From Patagioenas fasciata (Eukaryota; Chordata; Aves; Columbiformes; Columbidae): a stretch of 64,000 bases of DNA. The position numbers were made by a program, and so were the translations under genes. A model generated the notes under the pieces. That model did not search any database, was not told the origin of the DNA, and saw only the letters and a program-made list of their open reading frames with translations. Position 1 is the stretch's first letter; each line of letters starts with the position of its first letter. Positions 1 through 12,985 of the stretch are shown here, piece by piece. Location: positions 47,143,001-47,207,000 of the forward strand of contig NC_092524.1 in NCBI RefSeq assembly GCF_037038585.1, written 5' to 3'.

Positions 1-2387
1 AAAATAGATTGGACGGTGGCAATGTAACAAAGCTCCAATCTCCGGCAGCGCTGTGCCTGCGAGGGTACCAGCGTGCCTTCCTGCTCACCTTCCACCTTTC
101 TTCTCCTTTGCCATGCCAATGGTGGGGCAGGAGCAATCCAGATCGGTCTTGCTGGATTTATACTAAACACGTCTGCTGTTTATTTAGCTCTGAAATAATC
201 CGGGAATTAAAATTACATTTGGAGGAGGAAAAGAGGAAGCCCGAACAGTGAAGCCGTTCAGGTGTCTGATCTGGCTAGCTGAAAGAAAGAAGCAGAGAAA
301 AAAAAAATAGTGTAACAGCCCCCCCCGCCCCCCGCGACAGTAGCTTGTTTAATAAGAGAGAGTGGAGCACAAGGAGGGATGAAACTGTGGCTGCAAACAA
401 TTGCTACCCAGCTACTGCTTTTTGTGCAGGAACACGAGTCAGCACTTTGGATGCAACGTTAGGTATTCTGCAGAGATTGCCCAAAGTTTACGACCTGCCA
501 ATAGACCCAAGGGACATGGAATATAATTTTCACTATCAGAACTGTAATCTACTAACTCCTTCCTTTCAGTGCTAGGGTAAATACTGCCATCCAATAATCC
601 CTTTCCCTTTATTCCTGTTACTCACATGCACGTACACATCTGTGTGACATTTAAACAGCAGGTGAAGCTTTGATTTAAATTAAGGAATTGAAGCGATCAT
701 ACAAAACACGGTATGTGGGAGCGGCCAGCACTTTCCTTAGTGTCACCAGCAGGTATGGGAAGCAGAGAGTGCAATGCACCATGAAGAAAGAAGCGACAAA
801 CCCCAGGTGTCGAGCTACAGCCCAAGTCTGCCAGGCTCTTTTCCCTGCCATTCCTGTGCAGGAGCTCCCAAAATACAGGAATTACTGTTGATTTGGATGC
901 GAGAGGATTACTGTTGATTATTGATCAACAGTACAGTGTTAATTATGTGGAATATAGGACAACCTCAAAGTTTGCAAGCAGTAATAATTAGGAGCCCGTG
1001 ATCTCAGCAGCCTGGGAATGAACAGTCTGGTCTGGCTCTAAATGTTTACAGCCTGAGAATATGTTTAACTCTTTCCTGCTCGCTTTACAACGTTTCAACA
1101 TTTTGGCACTGACCAGTGCAGCAGTCATAAGCAGGTGGTTCTTCTGTGGGTGCTCACCTACAGAAATGGCTATTTCCTCAGTAGTCAAAAGAGCAGCTAC
1201 AGCTGGAAAAAATGCAAGAACAGAAGGGAAGCCCACTCCTGAGAGCGTGATTCACATGGACTTACCTCAGTATAGCAAATAAAATCAAATCCATCACAAT
1301 CAAATTACTGGCTTCAAAACAATGCAGAGATTAGCAGTGAAGAGAGCACTCAGTGGTAAAGGAAGTGTATTCAGCAAATTGAAACAAAACCACTTCAGGA
1401 GTTGCAGAATTTTGTCAAATTAAAAGTGAAACAACATTGTCTTCTACTAGGAGCTGCCAGGAAGTGTCAAAACACCTAGTTACAAAGAATAGGAGTGTAA
1501 TTACATGTTTCTGTTTATCGTTTCACTTCTCATTTCATTATAATTCTGTTTTTGCCTACCATTTTTCAGGTAGTGAGCTCTGCTAACATACAGAGTGTAT
1601 TGCTCTCCCACCTAGGAACTCTTCCCTCCTTCCTTTTTCTTTCTCTCCTTGGTCTGCAGTGCAGACACATTTCTTAACGGATGGTGCCTGTTGTGTCTTC
1701 CAGTTTTACTGGTCCCACTTCCACATTGCTGCTGGAGTGTGGAGCCCAGGGCAGAACAGGGCCTCTGCTGCCCCACGTGTGGAGCCCAGGCAGCTCTGCA
1801 GCCTCCCTACCCCACCACCCTCTCCTTTCTGCCCTGGAAAGCAGTTAGGGCTCCTCTTCGAGACCCGCCCCAAATCGATTTTCCTACAGCTGTCTTTATG
1901 GTTTTGAAACCTGCCTGCGAGCCCAGATTTCCACACGTTAACCTTTGCCAAATCTTACAGTGCAAAATAAGACACCTATAATTAATTCTGCTCGCTCTGC
2001 AAGGGACTAGTGACCGGGTAGCCTGGTTTAGGTTGGGGTATGCAGAGGCTGGGTCCTCTGCTGTTGTTATTTTTACTTTATCTCTGGACTGTTTTCATCT
2101 TACATCCTGTGGACGTAGTAAACAATCAACAATAATGAATCAACTGAATCGGTACATTTTTAAAGACTATTCCCACTGAGAGCCACTTGCACTTTCGTGA
2201 CAGTTAAGAATCTGCCAAACATTAGCTTAGTTACCAGCGAGGCAGGCTCCCCCCCTCTCTTCACCCCATACACAGATTGTTTATCAAAACGTGCTGCCAA
2301 GAAAAATATCCCTGCTTTTGGCCTCCACCAGTGATTAATAACACTTGAGGACTGAACAAAACTTTACTGTGTTTTCCAAAAAATGGG
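1..2387. other. Intergenic, no gene recognised
   Basis: Both strands carry only short open frames without family resemblance. A C-rich run (C8-G-C6 at 319-333) could form an i-motif, or a G-quadruplex on the other strand. No repeat family is recognised. By synteny this may be distal regulatory DNA of IRF2BPL or CIPC, which is inference. Confidence 0.5.
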
Positions 2388-2512
2388 GGAGGTGAGAAGG
2401 GGTGGAGGCGGATGAAGTAGAAAGGGAGAGAAAGAGAGAGAGAGAGATAAAGGAGAGGAGAAGAGAGCAGAGGAAAGGAAAAGGAAAAAGGAAAAGAAGA
2501 AAAGAGAAGACT
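2388..2512 (+). repeat. Purine-rich (GA)n tract
   Basis: About 125 bases are almost entirely A and G, including a run of GA dinucleotides around 2430-2447 and AAGG/AAGGAA-type units after it. This is simple sequence; homopurine tracts can adopt triplex structure. Confidence 0.8.
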
Positions 2513-5500
2513 GCAGTCTTATTTTATGTGGCATAACCTCCTTTTCCTCTGTAACTAGGCGATCTGAAAAGACCTAAACCACTTTTTCTCCAAGACCATG
2601 TTATAAATGCTGATTAACATTGTTATTGAAAGAAGGATGATATGGACACTGGATAAGGGTGAGAACAGAGATGGGGGGAGGCAGTTTCTTTTATTAGCAC
2701 ATATCAAGATGAGCTATGAGGGGAAACCGAGAGGAAAAAAAAAGATCATTTACTTTCTTTCCAAAGGCTGTTGGTAAAATTCCTAAGGGAGACTAAGTGC
2801 CAAAATTAACTGTCTTGGTGTATTACTTTTAGACACTACTGCCTGGGTGAATTAAGTCAAGTCTTCAAGCAGCAGCCAAAGATAGCTGCAAGATGAAAAA
2901 AAAGGCACTACATTTCCTTGTTTTGTGGTGAAACTCACGAATTTGTGGAGATTGTCTTTGCTCCAGGGTTTTTTTCATATCTCCCTCTTTCACCTTCTGG
3001 GCTATTTTTACTGTTTTATATTTGGCATTATAAATGTGCTTTGTAATGGGAATGCAAGGTAAGAAACAAGCAATTATCAAGAAAAAACATAAAAGTAGAA
3101 AAATGTGAGTGCGCCCATACATACTGTATCTATTTATATGTATACGTACACATGAGAGTATACATACTTATGTAAGTCATGTAAGGTATTTTTCATTCCT
3201 CTGTACTCCAAAATACATTATTTAGTAAAAAAATAATAAACAGCTCTTGAACAGTGGGATATAGACTAGTGAAAACAGTTTACTGAAATTAATGATGCTG
3301 GATTGAACCAAACCTTCCCTTTGGAATTAATGCCAGACATAGTTTTCCTGAACCCTGTCCAACTGCCTGAGCGACAGACAATTTTCATTCTATTTGTGCT
3401 AAAGGCTTATGACTAGTGCTGGAAAATGAAGCCCTTGCCCTTGATCTCAGTGCAGATTAAAAAAAAAAAAAAAGGCAGAACTGTGCCAATTTGTTTCCTC
3501 TGCCAATAGGAGCTCTTGTGCTTTGGGTAATGCAAAACAATAAAAAGTTCACATGAAAACTCTCCATTGAAAGGAAACCCACCAAGAGCCATGTATTGCT
3601 GCTACATTCATCAGCCAGTTTCCGAGATTCTCACAATGTCAGCAAAATATGAAGGGTAGGGGCAGAAAATATTTACCAGCCAGCAATACTGTTTTCTTTT
3701 TCAATTCCACATCTCACTGCTACGCATTTGATGCTGATTGCTAAAAAAACACTCCACTGTAAATAACCACACTCCCTTCAGCTACCACAATCTCCCCACG
3801 CTCAGGTACTGCTTGCAGATTTGGGGCTGTGCAGCCCATGTTGTTGGAGCTGATTCTATTTCTGAAGGATGAAATACACATTTGACATACACACCCCGAG
3901 TTATAAACAGTGGCTATACTGTACTGCTGTCAGCCAGCTAATCTCCAATAGCTTTTTCCTAGTTTATTAACAAAATTAGAATCCCAAGCAGAAGGCATTT
4001 GCTTTCATTGTACAGTCTGCACTTGTGACATAGTACATGTGGAAAATTTTGAGTGCACTGCAGTGAATGGTCTGGGGGTTAGTTTTTAGCTTCCGCTAAG
4101 TACCTGGCAGGCTGCCACAGCTGAAGGATTCTGGGAACTGAAAGGCTCCCAAGTACAAACTGCCAGCATTAAGCAGTCCTGACAGCTCTGCTCCTTCCAC
4201 ACTTGGCAGCAGTTCAAAGTGCTCTTTCATTTGAAAGGCTGGAAGGCTGCCATGTGCAATGCAGATTTGCTGTGCCTGCTCTCATAAGGAACTGATAAAT
4301 GCCGTTGCTGTTGCCATGGGGACAGGAGGCTATCAGAATGGCCTTGTGATCTGCAGCCTCTCAGCTCTGCAGGGCTTTTTTTTTTTTTCCTTTCTTTTTT
4401 TTTTTTTTTTTTCCCTGAGATGGTGAAATAAATGTTCTAGCGAAGGTTAACTCTTGAAGGACAGGAAGCTTTGGGTTGAAAGGACAGGGTGAGCCTCTGC
4501 GTGGCTCCTCCAAAGTGCTGGGAACAAGATTAACACATACCTGCCAACTGTCCCTATTTGGGAAGGACTGGCCCCAGGGATTTTTTTGAGGCCGGGAGGG
4601 AGGGAGGAGAAGGAAAGACCTCTTTCTCCCCACTCAGTCCCTTCAGATTTCTCTTCCAGTTCAGGGCCTCCCAACATAATTAAAAGGCCGTCCCCTTTCT
4701 TCCCCTCACTATCCCCACATACCGTTTTCACATGCTGGTGGAAATGAATTAATTTACCACTGGATCCTGTAACATGCCAAATGCCTTTAGCTCTCATTAA
4801 CATTGCTGGACAGCCAGCAGGATTAGACCCATTATGTGGACTCCGTGTGTGGTTAATGTAAGTAGAAGGAATGATCACTGCAATATAAAACTGCATGTTT
4901 AAGAGAGATCTTAGTGACGATGCAAGTTCTGAGAGTGAATCTCAGCTCATTCTAGTCCCCAAGATCAAAATAAACACACCCTTGAGCTATGCACAGTTCG
5001 AGTGTGTATATAAACGAGTATGCACATCTACTTACGAAAAAGTGTAGAGAAAAATACAGGTGGCAAATATTTCAGCCAGAATTTATAACCTTTTTCCTAT
5101 TTTATTTTCTGTGTTATTTCTTTCCATCTCTGCTACAGCAATAAATTTGGGTTCCCTAGAGACATTTTCCTGCAGTTCAGTAAACTGAATTCTGTTTAAC
5201 CAAGGCGAAGTCTGAGCATGACATCATAGTGGGGAACAATGGAGTGCATCACTCCTCTCCCTGACCATGCAGCCAACTTCAGGGCAGCATTTAAAAAGAA
5301 CAATATGGGCGTGTATCTGTGTTTACAGGGCGCATATAAAATGCAATAAGCATTCAGGTACTGGCATAAAACAGGAAAGATAAAGCATTGGGTGAATTTT
5401 TATTATATATTGGAGTGTTAGAAGTTTGAGGGCTTTGTTTAAAACTGAGGAAAAAATCAACCACCCCCCACGTGAAGAAACCCTCCCTTCCTTCTCTAAA

Positions 5501-8500
5501 CATGGATCTCAGCCTTTCAGAATTGTATACTGGCATCTTTCCAATATATGTAAATGGTATTATATGAAACAGCACATTAAAACTGAACAAACAGAATTTC
5601 AACCCAAATTTGACAGATAATCTGGTTAACCACTTGATGGTTAACTTGTAGCTTTTTAAAATAAATACTGCCACTCTTACTTATTTAACTCCACTTCAGT
5701 TTCACTTATTTTTTACTGTATTAATTGTTTAAAAGCTTTTTGGTTCTGAATGTGTTAAGCAAAGGTTTGGATGAAGAAAGTGGTCATTTGAAAAACGCAC
5801 AAGGGAGAACGTTTTAGAGTTAACACAGAAATGCTATGTGTGTACAACACGCACACCCTTTACCTCTTCTGAATTCTCATTTAGTTTCTCTCTGCAAACA
5901 AATGAAGTAATCTGTGATTCTGAGTTTTTCATCTGACATCAAATCCTGCTGGTTAAAACAATCCGCATATGCAAATCTAAATAAAAGCTACTTGTATACA
6001 TTTGCAAAGCCATTTCAAAGTTGCGCACAAGGCTGCATTTCACAAGCCTTCGTACTATACTGAACTAGGCCAAAGGAAATATTTCTTCCTGACTGCTTGG
6101 GATTTTTTTTTAAATAAATAAATGTGAAGTTAACTGTAATTCTACTGTAATTTCTTTACCTGATTCTCTCTGGGTTCTTGCCTACGGTTGTCATGGTAAT
6201 CTGATAATTCTGGCTTGCTCTCTACACATTCTGTTTGTCTCACTGGATTTTCTGATTATTCCGAAAACTCTTTCAAAAAACCCCTCCAGTCTCTCCTTCT
6301 CTGCCCCCCGTTCTGCGCTCAATCCTGCATTTTTCATTCCTCTAGCATAGAGGAATGCGTATTATTTTGCTGCAAATCTGCTCAGGGTAAACTGTTTTCT
6401 CCACTTACATGAAAATGGAGATAATGAGATAAGCATCCACGCTAGAGCCCTTCTTATATTTTCTTTCATAGTCTTATGACAGGGGATAGAGAGGAAATGT
6501 GGAAAGATAACTGCATATAGATTTCTTGTACAGTACTTGGATCTTAATCCTATAGATATTATTTTGAGTTTAACTGCTGCATTTCTGACAGCAGAAACAT
6601 GTATTTAACTGTTGCCTTTTCGAACGTGACAGACACATTTGTACCCAGAGTGAGCAAGTTAGAATATATTCGCTCAATATGACAGAGTAGAAGCAATATT
6701 TTTATTCAGGGGTTCAGGTGACAATTTATGCCAGAAGAAACAAACTGATCATGTTTTGAATGCACCAGTGAAACCCAAGGAAAAACACACACGGTTAAGT
6801 AGTATCTAGCTCAGGTGTGCAGTTACAAAAGGTTTATGTCATTGATGTGTGCACTTTTAAAAAGCACGCAGTGTTAGATTCTCTATACAAAATATATACA
6901 TACATGTTATAGGTGTATACATTATATATATGTATGAAGGTAAATAAACTTGCTTTTTGGGGGGCATTTGTTCTTCCCTAGACACTACATGATTTTTGTG
7001 ATAAAAGCACAGAGCTATCATATATACTTACGGTTACGTTAAATAATTTGCTTTAATATTGCATCTTATACAATTTCCATTGTCTAGTCCTTGTACGTTT
7101 AGCCTCTACACTCTTCAAGAAAATTTATGTATAAGATTTTACTGTGCTAGTCAATGGCTCTTACAATTACACCCTGAGATGATTGGGATCTCAAAGAACT
7201 ACTTCAAGGCAAACAACTCACCACCATTAAGAGTCATAACTGAAACTATAGACCAATTTAGACCAAATAATTAACACTATACACTGTCTTTCCAAAACTA
7301 TCTGTATCAATGGAATTTGAAATCCCACTATATTAAAAGTATCCATAACTATTAAAAGTGTTGGTATCAATGGAATCTACGAATTCCGGTGTCTGGCCCC
7401 TATTGCTTTCTTCTTCTTTCTATTCCTTGTCCTAAAAAAGCGCATTTGGAATTTCTTTTTAAGTCCTTTTGATGTCATCACGCTGTGGAATCTGCTAAAC
7501 TCAGTGAACATTCCAGCTGTGACAGCCTTTCTGCCCCAAGCTATTGCCATAATCGAGGACCTCTCTGACATCATCTGACAGTCTGTGACAACAGCCTGTG
7601 AATCACAAGACCAGAAAAGGTTGTTGTTCCTTAGTCACCATGAATTTAAAAGGTGTCACAGGTAGCATTTGGCATGCAACTGCAATGTTCGGACTTGATT
7701 TTAACTGTGAAGATGCTGCTAAATAACCACTTGTACACAGAATGAAGGACTTATAGATCTGTTCGGAAACTTTTGAACTGTACACATCTTATTTTCTTCT
7801 TACTTTGATTTTCAAATTTCCGTTTTCAGTAAAATTAAAATAACAAATTTTATCCAGTTCCGATGTAGCATAATAAATCAGCAACAAACGCAGTTTCTCT
7901 TACATGCTAAAAAACTTAACTCCCACTGCTACTCAACAGAAGAAAGGTTTCAGTAAATCACATGTAGGACATCTAATATTAAAATGTTCTTAAATTCACT
8001 TTAAACTCGTATTTATTAATATATTTCTGCAATGTAGACACTGCAGAAGCTCAATAAACCGTATGCTTCAAACGTAGCAGAAAAAATGATGGCCTCTCCT
8101 GAAAAGACTGAGCAGAGGAATGCTTTATTGTACATTCTGCTAACACCTAATTATTTTTACAAAATATACCCAATAGCATTTATTATTTGAGCAATCATAA
8201 ATATTTACAAAGAAATTATAGTCTTGAAAGCAACCTACATGCTGATGCTTTTTTCTTTTCTCAGAATGTTGTTTGTTTACATACCTGCTAATTGCTAGAA
8301 TTCAGTAATCTGTAGTGATCTTACTTTTATTAGTGTAAATTAGCAAATCTTGCTGCACAAATTACCAAGGCTTTGCCATGCAAATGTGATAGCCTCAGAT
8401 ATTTCTTTTAAAAGTCAGTGTGCTCTAGTCCATTTTTTTATTACTGTTATCTTTAGTTGTGTGAAGCCTTGGAACATTTCCCAGTCTGGATCTATAGAAA

Positions 8501-10561
8501 GTTTCCCGGGAAAATGTATAAAGAGGCTGTGTTCTGCTTTCCCCTGTGCTGGCACTGCCTGTGTGCTTTTGGTGAGCTGGGTCTTTGAAGACCTAACCTA
8601 TGCATGGAGTCCAGTCAGGCTGAAAAATTTAGCAGTTGAGACATTTTACAGTCCAAAATCTCTTTTAAACAAAGGTGTGGTTTAGCAGGACTTGCTGCTT
8701 CTGACCTCTTTCAGCCTCTTATTATTGCAGCTGCTATGATGTAAGGCTGGGAATGGTACAGCTAAAGAAGCTGAGGCTCAGGGAGAAATGCTGAGAACAG
8801 CTGTTTTACTGTAAACATTAACAAGGATTTGACTTCATCTGCAAGCTGGGAAGCATTCACAGTTTCTGCACAAATAATACTTTGGGAATTTGATCTAGAT
8901 CTTCATAGCAAAAAGAAAAAAATTATTCTTTCTCTACGTTACTGCAGCTTTGAATGAAGCATATTCTCTGCAGAGAGATGCATCCCATTAAAATCAACAG
9001 GAAATTTTTCACATTAGTACACAGCTTCACACAGATGATACAGACACACATACAGGAAAAGAAGCAGCAATATTTATCTGCTTTAGCTATTTCTAAAGCT
9101 CCTATCACGGTGCTATCTAAGTGCCAATTAGATACCAAAAATATTCAGTTGTAGCAGACACTGATGTCTGCTGATTATTGCAGAGCTACAAACAGATTCC
9201 TATCCAAGAGGGCAGAGAGGGATTTGAATGCTTTCTCCTTAGCTCAGTGCTACAATTCATGGATGTTAGGAAACAAATTTCAGACCTCATTTCCTTCATT
9301 ATATTATTGAGATTGCTTTATTCTGAAGCAAATTGAAAATCTCAGACAAAGTGACCTTTGCAGCGAGCAGGGACATTCACTGACATCACATACATCTGCA
9401 TATGCACATACAGACATGTCGGTCAGATCCTTCAGACACCAAAAGCTGGGTTTTTTTTCCTCATTATCGATGCCATGAAGTCTGCGAGGCAGCTCAGTCA
9501 GCTACTTGCACATCAGCCAGTGCAGATATGACAAAGCTGTGGCTGGTTTGCAGCCGCTGCAGGGACTGCAATGGCTCTTCTTTTCCCGAGTCCTCATGGA
9601 TGACATACAGTTTAGAAATGGCTAAAACTGAGACTATTTCCCATTAATCCCCAATTACAAGACAAATTTATTTGGCCTAGTGGTAGCCAGTGCAAAATAC
9701 AGTAGCTCTGCTGGTGTTCAGTTTACACTGGGGACCATGCTGTCAGGGAGACAATCTCAGGATGATGCAAGGATGGCTTAAAGCTGCATTTTCACCACCC
9801 TCTTCGAAGCCTGCCAAGAACTGCTTGGCCAAAGCTTGGGGTCTGGGCAACGGTCCCTACTTACAGACTCCTTCCAGAAATTCCTCATATTAAACATAAA
9901 GCTGTATAAATCCCGACTATGTTCCCCATTTGTTATCATTATGGTTCACGGGTTAAGTAGCATGAACTCTGGTCAGCCCTTTGATAAAAGACTAAGGCAA
10001 ACTTGGGGTCCAGAAAGGCTTGTTAAAGTTCAACACTTTCAAAGAAAATCTTAAAGTTGTGACTGTAATGTTGGATGTGGACCCCTTTGAATGTGAAATT
10101 AAATTAATCAATTGGACATCTGACCTATTTAAAGTTCCCAGAACACTTCCCACAAATCTGGAAGTATCAAATTTAGTATCTCTCTAAAATTCAAAGCTAG
10201 ATAACTATATCTTGTTCTAAAACTCTTAGTGTTTTTGCAGGATAAGGAGAGGTTTTTGGTCTCTGTCCTGTTTTATTATTTTAATCTACTGTGCAGTTGA
10301 ATAGCTTCTGTCTCCTCCTCCACTGTGGCTGTGTTTCTTCAGATCATGATTTGTTTCTACATTTTGGGATGAAATAACATAAAACTCTGCCCACCTGGTA
10401 CTGCTGTAAATATTGGTTCTCTTGCATTCTTGTATATGGTAGAAAATAAAAATATTCTGAGTGCCATTTGTTCCTGACCCTAGGCATGTCCAAATCTCCA
10501 ATTAAAGTTTCACCATCCATGTGTGATAATTGAGGCTTTGAAATGCACCTGGAAATGTATC
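2513..10561. other. Intergenic, AT-rich, no gene recognised
   Basis: No coding region is supported. Poly-T runs occur at about 4377-4412. Two stretches (3900-4360 and 4720-4900) have the higher-complexity, homeobox-site-rich look of conserved non-coding DNA, but conservation cannot be judged from one sequence. A GTTGCCATGGGGAC element resembling an RFX X-box lies at 4310-4323. The remainder is plain AT-rich sequence. Confidence 0.5.
4310..4323 (+). promoter_or_regulatory. RFX X-box-like site
   Basis: GTTGCCATGGGGAC resembles the RFX consensus (GTTGCC-AT-GGYAAC) with the right half imperfect. It lies in a non-repetitive block 3900-4360. One motif match in 64 kb can occur by chance, so this is a candidate only. 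Confidence 0.3.
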
Positions 10562-10724
10562 CCTTCCTTCCTTCCTTCCTTCCTTCCTTCCTTCCTTCCT
10601 TCCTTCCTTCCTTCCTTCCTTCCTTCCTTCCTTCCTTCCTTCCTTCCTTCCTTCCTTCCTTCCTTCCTTCCTTCCTTCCTTCCTTCCTTCCTTCCTTCCT
10701 TCCTTCCTTCCTTCCTTCCTTCCT
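10562..10724 (+). repeat. (TTCC)n tetranucleotide microsatellite
   Basis: About 41 uninterrupted TTCC units fill 163 bp, ending at CTCGCTCCC. The strict homopyrimidine/homopurine and mirror-symmetric character favours H-DNA. The purity suggests a young and probably length-variable locus. Open frames through it (FLPS or EGRK repeats) are artefacts of a 4-bp unit read in all frames. Confidence 0.98.
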
Positions 10725-12734
10725 CGCTCCCTTCTGACAAGATTTAAGAGCTCCAGAATCATATCTGTTCTGAGTTCTTTCGCCTAGTCATACTTTTGCT
10801 TAGATCTTGTCACCAAAACAAGGTCAAATCCTGTCCTTCTGCACTGCCCATGCCTACAATTTCTTCTCAAGCTGAACGCTGAATGGGGCTAAAGCCAGAA
10901 TACTATTATGTTTGGAACCAGTTTCCATCCAAGAAAATGATACAAATGAACCTGGGAAATAAGCTGCAGCTTGACAAAGAAATAAAGCATGTTACAGTGC
11001 TCATATGTAACTGGAGATGGAGAAGCTGCTTCCAGAACAGGGACTGGAAAGGACATACTGGCACCTGTGTAATTTCTGAACCACTGAAGTAAAATTCTTT
11101 CCTCTCTGTCTTGGCAAGTCCAGAGATGAGATGAGATGCCACAGCCTGGCCAAAAGACAGACTGCTCTGGCACTACAGAAACCTTTTCTATAGAAAATTC
11201 TTCCTGTGATAGCAGCTCTTCTCACCACCTCAAAAATGTTCCCTGAAACACCAGCCCCAGCTATAGTTTCTACAACCTGATGAAACATCTGTCACCACCA
11301 TTTAGAACCACTCAAGCAAAGAGTGGGATAAGACACCTCACAGCACTGGGCCAGCAAAGAGTAACCCTGCTCTGGGCTGGCAGTGCACATTCAGGCAGCT
11401 GTATTGGGGCATGATAATTCTGAAGGACACACAATGCTCTTTTCCAAAGGTCCCTGAGAAAACCAGGTCCAGAAGTTTGTATTTTGCATTGAAATTCCCC
11501 AGTAAATCCCTGGAAGTTGAAACATTTGGCCTTGCTGTCCATTCCCATCTACTAATCCAACCTAGAAGCTTTCGTATCTATAAACCTGTCACACACACAC
11601 AGAGTTGTCCACCAGAAAGCAGGTGAAACCAGAAAACTCATCACCTTCATAATTCACAACACGAGTGTACACTGTTTTTTCTGTGTTAAAAACAAGACTA
11701 TCACGGTATTTAGAGAGGCTGACCTCCAAGCCTACAATCCAACCCTATTGACACACAATCCAAATTATAAATACTCTTTTGATTTCATCCATTCCTTGAT
11801 TTGTCAGAAATAAAACCTAATTTCTTAAATAAGACACTGCATTTGAAAACTAGTTCTTCACTTCTGCCCCTTACTGCTGTCCTTCAGCTCACGTGTTGCT
11901 GCTATAGCCCATTTCCAGATGTCCCTCACACCAGTGAGCCACCTCTGGTCATGAAGAATTTCATGTATATCCCTTCCTAGCACTCCCTATCAGCATCCTG
12001 AACTGGTCAGGTTTAAAGAAATCACTGCAAAACTGTAGAAGTTTAGGCCAGAAATTGAACTCCTCAAAAAGCCAATTGTATTGAAAATTCCCATTATTTT
12101 TCTCAAATATTTTCCAAAGTCAATTTTTCTTCAAATATAATCCAAAAGTTCATCTGGAAGGTGTGCATTTATTCCAATCTAGGCAGTCTTTTGGGGAAAT
12201 GCATAAACCACCAAATTATATCACAAACCTTTTTTATTAGAAAAACAACTCCAATCTAGCTTGCTATCTGAAAATAGGCATAGTCAAGTTTCTGTAACAG
12301 GAAAATGGCTGCATTCTCTAGCAGGTCAAATATAAAACAAAAATGTACCCTAGTCAAAGATAAAGTCTGACCCGATTTTTGAAGCTTTTAATTTTAAAGC
12401 TGTCTAGAAGAGCCAAAGGAATAATGGAACACTTGTAAGAAGGAATAAAAAAAAAAAATGTCCATGCCAAATATACTGGGAAGGGAAATTTGATGGAGAA
12501 AGTGCATCTTTGAAATAGGTTTTTGTGGTGTCCGTCTGAGGATCATGTCCTATAAGGGAACGTCAACCCTGCAGCACCAAAGGGAAGGGAGGGGAGTTCA
12601 GAACCTCTTGTTCTGGTCTAGATTTCCTGTGTAGAGCATGGGAAAAATTAGGCACCTCTGAATATGGTATCCGAAACATCTGTTTCTGTATTTTGCCCAG
12701 TGACTATTTATATGAAATAGCTAAGAAACAGTTC
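10725..12734. other. Intergenic, no gene recognised
   Basis: No known gene or repeat family is recognised. Short overlapping open frames at about 10.88-11.63 kb lie on both strands and show no conserved domain. A 12-A run occurs near 12447. Confidence 0.45.
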
Positions 12735-12985
12735 TGAAAGCTGGGAAGCGAATCTAAGGCTCTCTCTGCCAGATGGGTGCCTTAACCACTATAGTTATGC
12801 TTTCTCTTACGCTTTCTGTGCTCTTTGTGACTCCTATTCTCTCTCTCTGGCCCAATGAACTTAAATTATTTGCTGCAGCATGGCACAGTTTCAATAGGAA
12901 GGGTGGAGAGCGCTTGCCTTCAAAACAGCCTGCAGTCTGGTGGTCAGGCTGCTCTCCTGGGATGTGTGAGTTGGAGTCTCCTCAC
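12735..12985. repeat. Head-to-head tRNA-like (old SINE-type) repeat pair
   Basis: On the minus strand, 12794 down to 12743 reads CTATAGTGGTTAAGGCAC, then CCTTAGATTCGCTTCCC. This is the A-box/B-box layout of a degenerate tRNA-derived head. On the plus strand, 12935-12981 reads TCTGGTGGTCAGGCTGCTCT, then GAGTTGGAGTCTCC, a second such head. The roughly 140 bp between them also resembles, from memory, a widespread amniote repeat with opposed tRNA-like ends. Neither half could encode a working tRNA. Family assignment is from memory. Confidence 0.55.

Noticed and set aside
4447..4896. 149-codon minus-strand frame
   Set aside because: No recognisable family. The adjacent sequence looks like non-coding DNA with poly-T and homeobox-type sites.
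10502..10762. Overlapping open frames of 64-86 codons on both strands encoding EGRK or FLPS repeats
   Set aside because: They are translations of the TTCC microsatellite, which is open in every frame. No real protein is implied.
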